DNA of 53,757 nucleotides from an uncultured Oscillibacter sp. GTDB lineage: Bacteria; Bacillota; Clostridia; Oscillospirales; Oscillospiraceae. Shown piece by piece: positions 16,740-24,887 of this stretch. A program made the translations under genes and the position numbers. The notes under the pieces are model-generated. The model was given only the letters and a program-made list of their open reading frames with translations. It made no database searches and was not told the origin of the DNA. Each line of letters starts with the position of its first letter. Position 1 is the stretch's first letter. The stretch spans positions 1 to 53,757 of the forward strand of contig NZ_CANTJS010000019.1 of the NCBI RefSeq assembly GCF_947654275.1. Direction: 5' to 3'.

Positions 16740-17717
16740 ATGGAACTGCGAACGGATCCCGCGGCTTTGCGGGAAAAATATCAGAAGGTCATGGACAAAT
16801 TCGTCTATGAGGGCGGGGAGCCGGAGGAAAAGGCGCGGCTGCGGCATCTGCTCCGCAACCAGTGGACCTTCGTCACCTCCATGGCTCCGGAGCCGGAGGA
16901 CTGGAACGCCTGGACGGAGGAGCGGGTCCGGGAAAAGGACTGGCCGGGGCTGTGCCGGGTCATGAACCAGCGGGGCAAAATCGACATGATGCCCAGCATC
17001 TACGGCAGCTACTGCTATGAGCGGAATTTTCACTGTATGCTGGAGTGCTTCGCCTGCGGAAACACCCAGGTCATGGACCGGCTGCTGCCCCGGGAGCTCA
17101 CGAAGGTGCAGAACAGCAACGAGCCCTTTTTCCCTGCCGCCGCCCATGTGATGATCGGCCTGTGGTACAGGGACCCGGCGGTATTGGAGTGGGCCGTTCC
17201 CGCCGCAGAGAAATTTATGAGGCGGAAGAGCTCCACCCTGCTGGAAAAGGCCATGCTCTCCTTCCTGCTGGACCTGGCAGGGGGCGACATGGACAAAGCA
17301 GGCGAAGACCTGCTGGGGGTGTGCAGGGGTTATCCCAGGGACCAGAAATATATGATTGGCCGGCGGCCCTTCTGCACCCTGGCCCACGGGCTTTACTGCC
17401 TGGCGCAGGTCCTGCTGCCGGAAGAGGCGTTTCAGGCCCTTGAAATGCCGGTGTACAAGAATTTCCTGCCGGATTTCGCCCTGTGGCGGCGGGAGCACCC
17501 GGACCCGGACCGGTCCCTCTGGTTCCGGTATCCGGAGGACCTGGCGCTGCTGAACGGAATCTATGAAGCGCCCCCGGCCAGACTGGTTCTCTCCCAGCCT
17601 TTTCTGGACTCCCCCCGCGCCAAGCCCAGGGAACGGCAGTACTGGATGGCTGACGGCGTCAGGTGGGTAAACGAGTATGTGGACGAGCTCTGGGAGCTGG
17701 GCGTAGGCAGGAACTGA
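16740..17717 (+). CDS. Hypothetical protein (helical, cytoplasmic)
   Basis: I cannot assign this 325-residue protein. It has no signal peptide or membrane segment. It is rich in Trp, Tyr, Arg and acidic residues and looks mainly helical, with an aromatic-rich centre (SIYGSYCYERNFHCMLECFA) and paired helices around 130-240 that suggest a TPR-like or Imm49-like helical fold. The ATG follows AGGAGGAAGC and lies 48 bases after the pyruvate-kinase-like gene, so the two may be cotranscribed. A clear terminator follows. Confidence 0.65.
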   Translation: MELRTDPAALREKYQKVMDKFVYEGGEPEEKARLRHLLRNQWTFVTSMAPEPEDWNAWTEERVREKDWPGLCRVMNQRGKIDMMPSIYGSYCYERNFHCMLECFACGNTQVMDRLLPRELTKVQNSNEPFFPAAAHVMIGLWYRDPAVLEWAVPAAEKFMRRKSSTLLEKAMLSFLLDLAGGDMDKAGEDLLGVCRGYPRDQKYMIGRRPFCTLAHGLYCLAQVLLPEEAFQALEMPVYKNFLPDFALWRREHPDPDRSLWFRYPEDLALLNGIYEAPPARLVLSQPFLDSPRAKPRERQYWMADGVRWVNEYVDELWELGVGRN

Positions 17718-17733
17718 CTCTTCCGGGCCGCGG

Positions 17734-17762
17734 GCGGCGGCTGTGAATAACAGGCCCTGAAA
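17734..17762. repeat. Possible end fragment of family A repeat
   Basis: The sequence CGGCTGTGAATAACAGGCCC resembles the right terminal repeat of family A (CGGCTGTGAATACAGGTTCT) with one insertion and two changes. No left end is visible, so this is a possible remnant only. Confidence 0.35.
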
Positions 17763-17764
17763 GG

Positions 17765-17799
17765 AGCGGGACGGACCGGTGCGGTCTGTCCCGCTTTTG
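17765..17799 (+). terminator. Rho-independent terminator
   Basis: A 13-bp hairpin (arms 17765-17777 and 17783-17795, one G-T pair) followed by TTTT lies 47 bases after the hypothetical gene. The rest of the gap to 18056 is AT-rich leader and promoter sequence for the next gene. Confidence 0.8.
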
Positions 17800-17974
17800 C
17801 CTTCTTCACGGAGAGGGGCCGGTCCTTTTTGCGCCCGGCACGGACAGGGATGAAAAAGGGCGGAAAATTTTAACAATGCTATCAGATTTTCGTCAAATAC
17901 GCCAGAGATTTTGCGTTTGCATTGTGCTAAACTACACGCAGTCTGCATGAACTCAAAAAATTTGAAAAAACTAC

Positions 17975-18003
17975 TTGCAAGACGGAACGAAATCGTGTAA
18001 TAT
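17975..18003 (+). promoter_or_regulatory. Putative promoter of hemolysin III gene
   Basis: TTGCAA (17975-17980) and TAATAT (17998-18003) with a 17-base spacer lie 53 bases before the start. Upstream sequence at 17870-17970 is strongly AT-rich compared with its surroundings and could act as an UP element. It shares the motif TTGTGCTAAACTA with the region ahead of ddl at about 25173. Confidence 0.6.
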
Positions 18004-18056
18004 AGTTTCATAAACCAGATTACATGATATGACGGCGCGAGCCGGGGAGGAACGCG

Positions 18057-18770
18057 ATGGAGGCAGCTTTGACAGGAGAGCAGATTCGGCGGGTACAGAA
18101 AAACCGCCTGCGGGCGGTGCGCAGGGCCAGGGTGCAGGCCCGGAATGAGCCGCCCCATTTGACGGTGGGAGAGGAGTGCTTCAACGCGGTCAGCCACGGG
18201 GCCGGGGCGCTGCTGGCGGCGGCGGCTCTGGGGCTGCTGCTGGTCCGGTCCCGCACGCCTCTGGAGATGACGGCGTCCTGCTTCTACGGGATCAGCATGG
18301 TGGTGATGATGCTGATGAGCGGCACATATCACGCCCTGCCCACCGGCTCCAGGGCCAAACGGGTGTGCCGCCGCTTTGACTATACCTCGATTTACCTGCT
18401 GATTGGCGGCACCTTCGCCCCCATTCTGCTGGTGTATCTGGGGGGACGGCCGGGCGTCGTGCTGTTCTGCATTCAGTGGGCGGTGATTCTCACCGGCGTG
18501 ACCCTGGTGATTGTGTTCGGGCCGGGGCGCTGGCCGGCGCTGCACTTCACCCTGTATTTCCTGATTGGCTGGAGCGGGCTGCTGTTTCTGCCCAGCCTGT
18601 ACCGGGACGCCCGGACGCTGCTGTGGTATATCTTCGCCGGGGGCCTGCTGTACACGCTGGGGATGATCCCCTTCGCCCTGAAACGGAAATACAGCCACTG
18701 CGTGTGGCACGTGTTCGTGCTGGCGGCGGCGGCGCTGCACTGGGTGGGGATTTATACGCAGCTCTACTGA
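18057..18770 (+). CDS. Hemolysin III / PAQR-type membrane protein
   Basis: The 237-residue protein belongs to the hemolysin III (YqfA, progestin/adipoQ receptor-like) family, integral membrane proteins with seven helices and a putative zinc-dependent hydrolase site. Visible are the first conserved helix with FNAVSHGAGAL (about 45-55), the SGTYHALPT segment with Ser and His, FDYTSIYLLIGGTFAPI, and the C-terminal HCVWHVFVLAAAALHW with paired His. A basic N-terminal extension of about 35 residues (RRVQKNRLRAVRRARVQAR) precedes the usual start and would lie in the cytoplasm. GGGGAGGAAC precedes ATG. The role in this organism is unknown. Confidence 0.88.
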   Translation: MEAALTGEQIRRVQKNRLRAVRRARVQARNEPPHLTVGEECFNAVSHGAGALLAAAALGLLLVRSRTPLEMTASCFYGISMVVMMLMSGTYHALPTGSRAKRVCRRFDYTSIYLLIGGTFAPILLVYLGGRPGVVLFCIQWAVILTGVTLVIVFGPGRWPALHFTLYFLIGWSGLLFLPSLYRDARTLLWYIFAGGLLYTLGMIPFALKRKYSHCVWHVFVLAAAALHWVGIYTQLY

Positions 18771-18876
18771 GAGAGTTAAGAGTTGAGAGTGGAGAGTTAA
18801 GATCAATTAGGAATGAGGAGTTAGGAGTTAGGAATTTTTTTGAAAACGAGGCAGTTCCTCATTCATGATTCCTTAT
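18771..18876. repeat. Mixed heptamer array and GAATGAGGAGTTAG repeat
   Basis: GAGAGTT/GAGAGTG units are followed by ATTAGGAATGAGGAGTTAGG units, with an inverted partner TTCCTCATTCATGATTCCTT at 18855-18874. Related ATTAGGAATGAGG sequence occurs at 19590-19618 and 29717-29745. Confidence 0.6.
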
Positions 18877-18891
18877 AGATGGAGAGCATAA

Positions 18892-18922
18892 AAAGCCGGA
18901 GGCGTGGCCTCCGGCTTCTTTT
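18892..18922. terminator. Bidirectional terminator between hlyIII and upp
   Basis: An 11-bp hairpin (arms 18893-18903 and 18907-18917) with A residues on the left and TTCTTTT on the right lies 13 bases beyond the upp stop and serves both convergent genes. Confidence 0.8.
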
Positions 18923-18934
18923 GCGTCTGCGTGC

Positions 18935-19567
18935 TTATTTGGTGCCGAAGATGCGGTCTCCGGCGTCTCCCAGGCCCGGCACGATGTAGCCGTGCTCGTT
19001 CAGCCGCTGGTCCACCGCCCCGCAGTAGATATCCACGTCGGGGTGGCTCTTCTGGATGCGCGCGATGCCCTCCGGCGCGGCCAGCAGCACCATCAGCTTG
19101 ATGCTGGTGCAGCCGTATTCCTTCATGAAGCCGATGGCCGCGTCGGCGCTGCCGCCGGTGGCAAGCATGGGGTCCACAATCAGAATCTCCCGCTCCGCCA
19201 CATCCTTGGGCATTTTGCAGAAGTATTTGACGGGCTCCAGGGTTTCCTCGTCCCGGTACAGGCCGATGTGGCCCACCCGGGCGCTGGGGACCATCCGCAG
19301 CACGCCGTCCACCAGACCCAGGCCCGCCCGGAGAATGGGCACCACAGCGAACTTCTTGCCCTTCAGCGTGGGGGCGGTGGTTTTGGCAATGGGGGTTTCC
19401 ACCTCCCGGGTGGTCAGGGGCAGGTCCCGGGTGGCCTCGTAGGTAATCAGCATGCCGATCTCGCTGACCAGCTCCCGGAAGTCCTTGACGCTGGTGTCCT
19501 TGTCCCGGAGGATGGTCAGCTTGTGCGCCACAAGGGGATGGTCCATTACATGTACTTTTCCGCTCAT
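18935..19567 (-). CDS. upp: Uracil phosphoribosyltransferase
   Basis: Upp joins uracil to PRPP to form UMP in pyrimidine salvage. The 210-residue protein begins [18 protein letters not shown], has the family motif [20 protein letters not shown] in the middle, the PRPP-binding loop [15 protein letters not shown] near 130, and the uracil-binding [11 protein letters not shown] at the C-terminus. An in-frame GTG at 19576 exists, but ATG at 19567 is chosen since AAGGAGTG lies upstream at the right distance. It is the last gene of the tsaE-tsaB-upp group, separated from tsaB by a 37-base repeat-like gap. Confidence 0.96.
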   Translation of the reverse strand: MSGKVHVMDHPLVAHKLTILRDKDTSVKDFRELVSEIGMLITYEATRDLPLTTREVETPIAKTTAPTLKGKKFAVVPILRAGLGLVDGVLRMVPSARVGHIGLYRDEETLEPVKYFCKMPKDVAEREILIVDPMLATGGSADAAIGFMKEYGCTSIKLMVLLAAPEGIARIQKSHPDVDIYCGAVDQRLNEHGYIVPGLGDAGDRIFGTK

Positions 19568-19604
19568 AAAAAACACTCCTTGCTTTTCAATTAGGAATCA
19601 GAAA

Positions 19605-20339
19605 TCAGAAATGAGGAATTGAGGGCTGCGGCAGCTTCCGCGCCCGCTCCCCCAGGGTCAGGGCCTGGGGCGGCCGGAGGTACACCGGGGCCAGCTCCTG
19701 AGGGTTGACCAGGCCGCCGCTTCGGGCCAGCTCCTCCGCCTCCAGAGCCACGGACACGGCATTCTGCATCACCAAATGAGGCGGGGCCAGACGGCACCCG
19801 GCAATTCCCGCTGCCGTCAGGGCCTCCAGGCACAGCCGGGCGCCGTCTCCCAGAATGGTCTTGCTTCCGGGGACGTTCTCCAGCTCCTTCGCCAGGTCCT
19901 CCAGAGAAACGGCCCGGTCAGGCGTCCGGCGCTCCAGGGTCCCGCCGTCCAGGACGGAGAACAGGGCGTTGTAAATCTGCTTCTGCCGGGCGTCCATGGC
20001 GCAGATCAGCAGCTCTTCCGAGGGCAGGGCGGCGTTCCGGGCCATGGCCGCCAGGGTGGACACAGGGACGCAGGGCTTGTCCGCGGCCCAGGCCAGCCCC
20101 TTGGCGGCGGAGACGCCGATGCGGATGCCGGTGAAGGACCCCGGACCCACCGCCGCGGCCACGGCGTCCAGATCCTGCACGGTCATGCCCGTGTTTTTCA
20201 GAAGACCCTCTACAATGGGCATCAGGGTCCGGCTGTGGGTCAGGCCGGTGTCCTGATATCCGGAGGCCAGGACCCTCCCGTTCTCGGTGATGGCGGCGGA
20301 CACCGCCCTGGCCGAGGTCTCCAGCGCTAAGATTCTCAT
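19605..20339 (-). CDS. tsaB: tRNA threonylcarbamoyladenosine (t6A) biosynthesis protein TsaB
   Basis: TsaB is the non-catalytic partner of TsaD in the complex that adds the threonylcarbamoyl group to A37 of ANN-decoding tRNAs. The 244-residue protein starts MRILALETSARAVSAAI and has THSRTLMPIVEGLL and AVGPGSFTGIRIGVSAAKGL, which are family signatures. Length is normal. It starts nine bases after tsaE. tsaD and rimI, often adjacent, are not in the window; the t6A enzyme making the substrate, a Sua5-type domain, is at 33380. Confidence 0.95.
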   Translation of the reverse strand: MRILALETSARAVSAAITENGRVLASGYQDTGLTHSRTLMPIVEGLLKNTGMTVQDLDAVAAAVGPGSFTGIRIGVSAAKGLAWAADKPCVPVSTLAAMARNAALPSEELLICAMDARQKQIYNALFSVLDGGTLERRTPDRAVSLEDLAKELENVPGSKTILGDGARLCLEALTAAGIAGCRLAPPHLVMQNAVSVALEAEELARSGGLVNPQELAPVYLRPPQALTLGERARKLPQPSIPHF

Positions 20340-20348
20340 GACGCCTCC

Positions 20349-20777
20349 TTATCTTCCTTCGAGGGTGACGCTCCGCCAGTCCTCCGACTCCGGGCGGCGG
20401 GCGATGGTGATGAAGACCGTCCCCTCCGGCAGGGCCTCCGTGACCCGCTCGCTCCACTCCACGGCGCAGAGGCCCCCCCGGTCCAGATAGTCCTCCCAGC
20501 CGATGTCAAAGAGGTCTTCGGGGCCGCTCAGGCGGTACATGTCGAAGTGGAAGAGGGGGAGACGCTGGCCGGGGCTGTCGTACTCGTTGACAATGGTAAA
20601 GGTGGGGCTGGTCACCCGGCCCGGGTAGCCCAGGCCCCGGGCCAGGCCCCGGGTGAAGGCGGTTTTGCCCATGCCCAGGCCGCCCTGAAAGGCCAGCACC
20701 GTGCCGGGGGCGAAGGTTCCGGCCAGGCGCTGGCCCAGGGCCTCGGTCTCCGCCTCGCCGCGGCAGATGTATTCCAT
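20349..20777 (-). CDS. tsaE: t6A biosynthesis ATPase TsaE
   Basis: TsaE is the P-loop ATPase of the TsaBDE complex. The 142-residue protein has Walker A FQGGLGMGKTAFTRG near residue 31, SPTFTIVNEY, LFHFDMYRL and the C-terminal CAVEWSERV segment typical of the family. ATG at 20777 follows AAGGGGGGAC; an upstream in-frame ATG at 20828 is rejected because it overlaps the promoter. It is the first gene of a three-gene unit with tsaB and upp. Confidence 0.94.
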   Translation of the reverse strand: MEYICRGEAETEALGQRLAGTFAPGTVLAFQGGLGMGKTAFTRGLARGLGYPGRVTSPTFTIVNEYDSPGQRLPLFHFDMYRLSGPEDLFDIGWEDYLDRGGLCAVEWSERVTEALPEGTVFITIARRPESEDWRSVTLEGR

Positions 20778-20816
20778 GCGGGGTCCCCCCTTGTGCGTGT
20801 TTTCGTCAATCAATTC

Positions 20817-20845
20817 AGTATAGCACAATTTGAACGATCTGTAAA
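20817..20845 (-). promoter_or_regulatory. Putative promoter of tsaE-tsaB-upp
   Basis: On the minus strand TTTACA (20845-20840) and TATACT (20822-20817) are 17 bases apart, 40 bases ahead of tsaE. The -35 box lies in the left arm of an inverted repeat shared with the divergent SEDS-gene promoter. Confidence 0.65.
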
Positions 20846-20860
20846 AACAAATTTCCGGCG

Positions 20861-20889
20861 TTTACAGATTTTTTCCGCTGTGGTAAAAT
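20861..20889 (+). promoter_or_regulatory. Putative promoter of SEDS gene
   Basis: TTTACA (20861-20866) and TAAAAT (20884-20889) with a 17-base spacer lie 74 bases ahead of the start. Its -35 box is in the right arm of the inverted repeat ATCTGTAAA (20837-20845) / TTTACAGAT (20861-20869). Confidence 0.65.
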
Positions 20890-20962
20890 AACACGGAAGG
20901 GCCCGGGACGGCGGGGGCGTTGGATTCCCCTCCGGAGAGAATGGGCCCTGATGGAGTGTGTT

Positions 20963-22150
20963 ATGCTGAATCGACTGAAAGCCATTCTGGCGGACTTTAT
21001 CCAGCAGGCGGACCTGATGCTGCTGGGGCTGTGCGTCGTCTCCACGCTGTACGGCATCGTGCTGATTTTCAGCGCCACCCGCTATCTGCCTTCGGAGACG
21101 GGGACCCGGCGCATCATCATCCAGACCGCCTCTCTGGCGCTGGGAATCTGCGTGTATATCTTTTTCTCCATGCTGGATTTGGAGCTGGTGATGAAAAAAT
21201 GGAAGTGGGTCCTGGCCTTTAACATCGGCTTCATCTGCCTGCTGCTGACCCCCTTCGGCATCGGCGCGGAGGAGACCGGAAACAACGCCTGGCTGAAGTT
21301 TCCCGGCGTGCCGTTTCAGATTGGCCCCGCCGAGGTGGTGAAAATCAGCTTTGTGCTGCTGCTGGCCAAGCAGATGGAATGGCTGTGGGAGGAGAAACGG
21401 GATATGAAGTCCTTCCGCTCCGCCTTTTTCGTGGCGGGGCATACGCTGGGCCTCTGCGGGCTGTACTTCATCGTCTCCGGCGACATGGGCAACGCCCTGG
21501 TTTTCCTGTTTATTTTTATCTGCATGGCCTTTGTGGCGGGGTTCGCCCTGCGGTGGTTTGCACTTTTTTTCGCGGCCTTCGGCGGGGTGTTCGCCCTGGC
21601 CTGGGAGCTGGATTTCATTCCGAACTACATGCGGAACCGGTTTATCGTGCTCTTCGACCATGATTTTGACCCCCTCGGCGCGTCCTGGCAGCAGACCCGG
21701 AGCCTGCTGGCCATCGGCTCCGGCGGGGCCTTCGGCCAGGGCTATCTCAACGGCACCCAGACCCAGAGCACCGGGGCGGACCGGTCTCTGCCGGCGCGGC
21801 AGACGGACCTGATTTTTGCCGCCGCCGGCGAGGAGCTGGGCCTGATCGGCTGTGCCCTCATCATGCTGCTGCTGGCTCTGATTATCTTCCGCATTCTGCT
21901 GGTGGCCCGGAAATCCAAGACCCCCTTCTACCGCTACGTCTGTGTGGGCATGGCCTCCATCCTGATTTTCCAGACCGTCATCAACATCGGCATGTGCCTC
22001 TTCGTCATGCCCACCATCGGCATCACCCTGCCCTTTTTCAGCTATGGGGGCTCCTCCATCGTCACGCTGTACATGGCCATGGGGGTGGTGTCGGGCATCA
22101 AGAAGCGGTCCCCGGAGATGCGGCGGGTGGCCCGGTCGCCCCTGCGGTGA
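20963..22150 (+). CDS. SEDS-family peptidoglycan glycosyltransferase (RodA/FtsW)
   Basis: SEDS proteins polymerise lipid II into glycan strands together with a class B penicillin-binding protein. The 395-residue protein has about ten predicted membrane helices, a first helix with TLYGIVLIFSATRY, the WLKFPGVPFQIGPAEVVKIS loop typical of the family, the catalytic-Asp region with DHDFDPLGASWQQTRS, and the C-terminal LPFFSYGGSSIV motif. Absence of division genes nearby and the motif pattern favour a RodA-like role over FtsW or SpoVE, but this is not certain. ATG at 20963 has GGAG six bases before it; ATG at 20951 is an alternative. It lies close to ddl and murF, also wall synthesis genes, in the same direction. 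Confidence 0.9.
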   Translation: MLNRLKAILADFIQQADLMLLGLCVVSTLYGIVLIFSATRYLPSETGTRRIIIQTASLALGICVYIFFSMLDLELVMKKWKWVLAFNIGFICLLLTPFGIGAEETGNNAWLKFPGVPFQIGPAEVVKISFVLLLAKQMEWLWEEKRDMKSFRSAFFVAGHTLGLCGLYFIVSGDMGNALVFLFIFICMAFVAGFALRWFALFFAAFGGVFALAWELDFIPNYMRNRFIVLFDHDFDPLGASWQQTRSLLAIGSGGAFGQGYLNGTQTQSTGADRSLPARQTDLIFAAAGEELGLIGCALIMLLLALIIFRILLVARKSKTPFYRYVCVGMASILIFQTVINIGMCLFVMPTIGITLPFFSYGGSSIVTLYMAMGVVSGIKKRSPEMRRVARSPLR

Positions 22151-22281
22151 GAGCGGTTCACCGTCCGGTCCGAAGGAACCCTTCCGCCCGGAACCCGGAC
22201 CGGCCCCCTCGTCGGCGCAAAGTCCGCTTTACTCGCTCCGCCCTTTGGGCAGAGCTCGCGCCGCTTCCTTGCGCCTCCTCT

Positions 22282-22316
22282 CCCCACCGCAGCCGCTTCG
22301 CTGGGCTGCGGCGGGG
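22282..22316. repeat. GC-rich inverted repeat ahead of SLH-peptidase gene
   Basis: A 13-bp stem (arms 22282-22294 and 22304-22316, one mismatch) lies 35 bases before the next start. It lacks a T run, so it is not a clear terminator; it may be part of a dispersed intergenic repeat. Confidence 0.5.
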
Positions 22317-22350
22317 GGTTCCATAAAATGAAAGAAAGGAGGTAATGACC

Positions 22351-23541
22351 ATGAAACGCACCCTTTCCTTCCTTCTGGCCCTCTGCCTGGGCCTCTCCAT
22401 CCCCGCTCTGGCGGCGGAGCTCTCGGATGTCCCGGCGGACCACTGGGCGTATCAGCAAGTCAGCCGCTGTGTGCAGGACGGCATCGTCTCCGGCTACCCC
22501 GACGGCGCCTTCAAGCCCACCAATCCCGTTTCCTATGGGGCCTTCTCCATCATGCTGGCCCGGGCCTTCTATGCCAGCGAGCTGGCGGGTTACTCCGACC
22601 AGGGGACGGCTGCCGGAGAGGCCATCATGAACAAGCATGGCATCCTGAGTGGCACCAGCCGCTCGTCTGCCTCTATTGGGGCCTCCCTTCCCCGCGAGGA
22701 TATGGCGCAGGTTATGTATAACATCCTGGTGGATAAGGGGGCGAAGATTCCCACCGACACCGAGTACCTCCAGTCTATGGGGTCCATCAGCGATTTTCAG
22801 AGCATCAACAACAACTGCCACCGGGCCGTCATGGTATGCTACACCACCGGTCTTCTGGGTGGACAGAGCGATGGTAGCTTTGGCCCCAAGAACCCCATGA
22901 ACCGGGCGCAGGGATGTGTCGTCATCAATCGACTGCGGGATTACATGGGGAACACAACCGAGCCGCCTGTTGACCCGGTTGACCCCTCCGAGCCGCCAGA
23001 GGTAACGGATGGCCCCTTGTTTAAGATGCTGGACGGCGAGAATGCCCAGCAGATGATGGACCGCATCAATGCCTCTACGACTTATCGGGAGGGTTATCTG
23101 ACCAATGGCAAGCCCATTACGGAGGAAAACATCAAGGAGCTTCTGGCAAAGTTTGAGGAGACGATGCCGCACGGAACCACATGGGATGAAAGTTCCACTT
23201 TTAACTATCAGTCTCAAGGTCTTGGCTGGAAGATTGCATGTGGGGCTTTTGCTGCGGGAATTAGCGATGCATTGTTTGATGAAAAGGCTCCTGTGGTAAG
23301 ACACCAAAATTTTGACCAGCTCAAAGTAGGCGACGTGGTGGAGATGAGGAACAGCAAGACCGGATATAAGCATGGGTTTGTCATCACATCCCTTACCCCG
23401 CCTCCTGGTTATTATAGCGATGACTATTCATCTTGCAGCGGGAACGTCAATGGGAAAGTTTCTTGGACTGGGCATGGCGCATTTAGTACATTTGACAAGC
23501 CAGAGGTAGCCTCCGACACCTGGATTTATTCCAGATATTGA
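22351..23541 (+). CDS. SLH protein with C-terminal NlpC/P60- or CHAP-like cysteine peptidase domain
   Basis: The 396-residue protein has a signal peptide (to about AALA, residue 21), SLH-type repeats (about 22-200, with DVPADHWAYQQVSRCVQDG, GYPDGAFKP and GLLGGQSDGSFGPKNPM), a Pro/Glu linker (about 203-222) and a C-terminal domain (about 223-396). The last contains GWKIACGAFAAGISDALF (likely nucleophile Cys), VGDVVEM and YKHGFVIT (likely His), the pattern of compact cysteine peptidases or amidases found on Firmicutes surface proteins. AAAGGAGG is two bases from ATG 22345 but eight from ATG 22351, so the latter is chosen. From about 23040 onward the codon use is clearly more AT-rich than the SLH half. 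Confidence 0.78.
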   Translation: MKRTLSFLLALCLGLSIPALAAELSDVPADHWAYQQVSRCVQDGIVSGYPDGAFKPTNPVSYGAFSIMLARAFYASELAGYSDQGTAAGEAIMNKHGILSGTSRSSASIGASLPREDMAQVMYNILVDKGAKIPTDTEYLQSMGSISDFQSINNNCHRAVMVCYTTGLLGGQSDGSFGPKNPMNRAQGCVVINRLRDYMGNTTEPPVDPVDPSEPPEVTDGPLFKMLDGENAQQMMDRINASTTYREGYLTNGKPITEENIKELLAKFEETMPHGTTWDESSTFNYQSQGLGWKIACGAFAAGISDALFDEKAPVVRHQNFDQLKVGDVVEMRNSKTGYKHGFVITSLTPPPGYYSDDYSSCSGNVNGKVSWTGHGAFSTFDKPEVASDTWIYSRY

Positions 23542-23551
23542 CTCAAAAGAG

Positions 23552-23590
23552 CCCAGCCCTGGCCATCCGGTCAGGGCTGGGGTTCCTTTA
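23552..23590 (+). terminator. Rho-independent terminator
   Basis: A 10-bp hairpin (arms 23552-23561 and 23572-23581) followed by GTTCCTTTATT lies ten bases after the SLH-peptidase stop. Confidence 0.75.
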
Positions 23591-23749
23591 TTCACACGTC
23601 AACTGCCCGGTTTCCGGCAAAGCGGCCCGTGTGCCGGGGCCCCCAAGGGCCCAGGGACCGAAGCGCTCAGCGCCTGCCTCCCGCCCCGCATAATTTCACA
23701 AAATAGGAAAACACTACGCCTGTACCAATTCATACAGGAGGACTGCGTT

Positions 23750-24724
23750 TTGAAAACACATGCTTCAAGGTTCCTGAAAAGCGCCGCCGTGCTGGCTCTG
23801 GCGGCGGCGCTGCTGACGGGCAGCGCCTCGGCGCTGTTCTTCGGCAAAAAAACAGAGGACCCGGCCCCCGGCGCGCCCCAGGCGGAGGACCTGTCCCTCT
23901 CGACCTACAGGGACGTCCCCGGTCAGGGGCAGTTTCAGGCGGCGGACCCGGAGGGGGACGAGGTGACCTATGCCCTGGACCAGGAGCCCCGGAAGGGCGT
24001 GGTGGTCATTGAGGGCGGCGGCTTCACCTACACCCCGGACGAGGGCATCACCGGAAGCGACAGCTTCACGTATACCGCCACGGACAGCGAGGGCCATGTC
24101 TCCGCTCCCGCCAAGGTCACCGTGAAGATCGAAAAAACCCGTTCCGGCGTCTCCTATGCCGATACCAAGGACGACCCCGCTTCCGCCTGGGCCGCCCAGC
24201 GGCTGGCGGAAACCGGGGTGTTCACCGGCAGCCAGATCGGCGGCAGGTACTACTTCCAGCCGGACCAGGCCGTGAGCCGGGAGGAGTTCCTGGCCATGGC
24301 TCTGGAGACGGCGGGCCGGGAGGTGACGGAGGTCACCATGACCGGGTTCTGTGACGACAGCGCCATTCCCACCTGGGCCAAGGCCTACGCCGCCGCCGGC
24401 GTGGCGGACGGCGTGATTCAGGGCCGCTCTACCGCCGAGGGCGCGGCCTTCCGGGGCGGGGAGACCATCACCTTCAACGAGGCCGCCACCATCCTCAACC
24501 GGGTGCTGGACCTGGGGGATGTGGATCTGGACGTGTGGTATGCGGACCGGGAGACGGCGCCCTCCTGGGCGGCCCAGGCGGTGGGGAACATGGAGGCGGT
24601 CAGCGTCCTGGCCGCCGGCAGCTTCGGCAGCCAGACCATGACCCAGCCCGTCACTCGGGCGGACGCCGCCCGGATGCTGACCGCCGCCGGAACGCTGCTG
24701 GAGGGAACGGAGAAGACGCGCTGA
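23750..24724 (+). CDS. SLH protein with cadherin/Ig-like domain, TTG start
   Basis: The 324-residue protein has a signal peptide (KTHASRFLKSAAVLALAAAL, cleavage near SASA), a cadherin-like or Big_9-type beta domain (about 45-130, with DPEGDEVTYALDQEP, FTYTPDEGITGSDSFTYTAT) and SLH-like repeats (about 135-320, with YADTKDDPASAWAAQRLAETG, YYFQPDQAVSREEFLAM and WAKAYAAAGVADGVIQG). The start is a TTG at 23750, fixed by AGGAGGA seven bases upstream; no ATG or GTG gives an intact signal peptide. The order, wall-binding repeats at the C-terminus, is the reverse of the SLH protein just upstream. It is presumably surface exposed. Confidence 0.82.
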   Translation: MKTHASRFLKSAAVLALAAALLTGSASALFFGKKTEDPAPGAPQAEDLSLSTYRDVPGQGQFQAADPEGDEVTYALDQEPRKGVVVIEGGGFTYTPDEGITGSDSFTYTATDSEGHVSAPAKVTVKIEKTRSGVSYADTKDDPASAWAAQRLAETGVFTGSQIGGRYYFQPDQAVSREEFLAMALETAGREVTEVTMTGFCDDSAIPTWAKAYAAAGVADGVIQGRSTAEGAAFRGGETITFNEAATILNRVLDLGDVDLDVWYADRETAPSWAAQAVGNMEAVSVLAAGSFGSQTMTQPVTRADAARMLTAAGTLLEGTEKTR

Positions 24725-24773
24725 ACTTTTTCCCTTTGAGGCGCAAGAAAAGCAGCGCGCAAAAAAAGCGGTG

Positions 24774-24815
24774 CGCAAAAAAAGCGGGGCCCGCCGGAGA
24801 ACCGGCGGGCTCCGC
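24774..24815 (-). terminator. Minus-strand terminator of small gene 24888-25073
   Basis: A 14-bp GC hairpin (arms 24784-24797 and 24802-24815) is followed on the minus strand by seven T residues. On the plus strand it has no T run. It therefore supports a minus-strand transcript. The sequence beyond it (24740-24783) consists of three GCGCAAAAAAAGCGG-type repeats. Confidence 0.7.
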
Positions 24816-24887
24816 TTGCCGGAGGCCTCAGGTCTGCCGGGAGGTTTCTGGCAGCGGCGGCGGGACCAGCTCGGCGAACAGGTCCTG

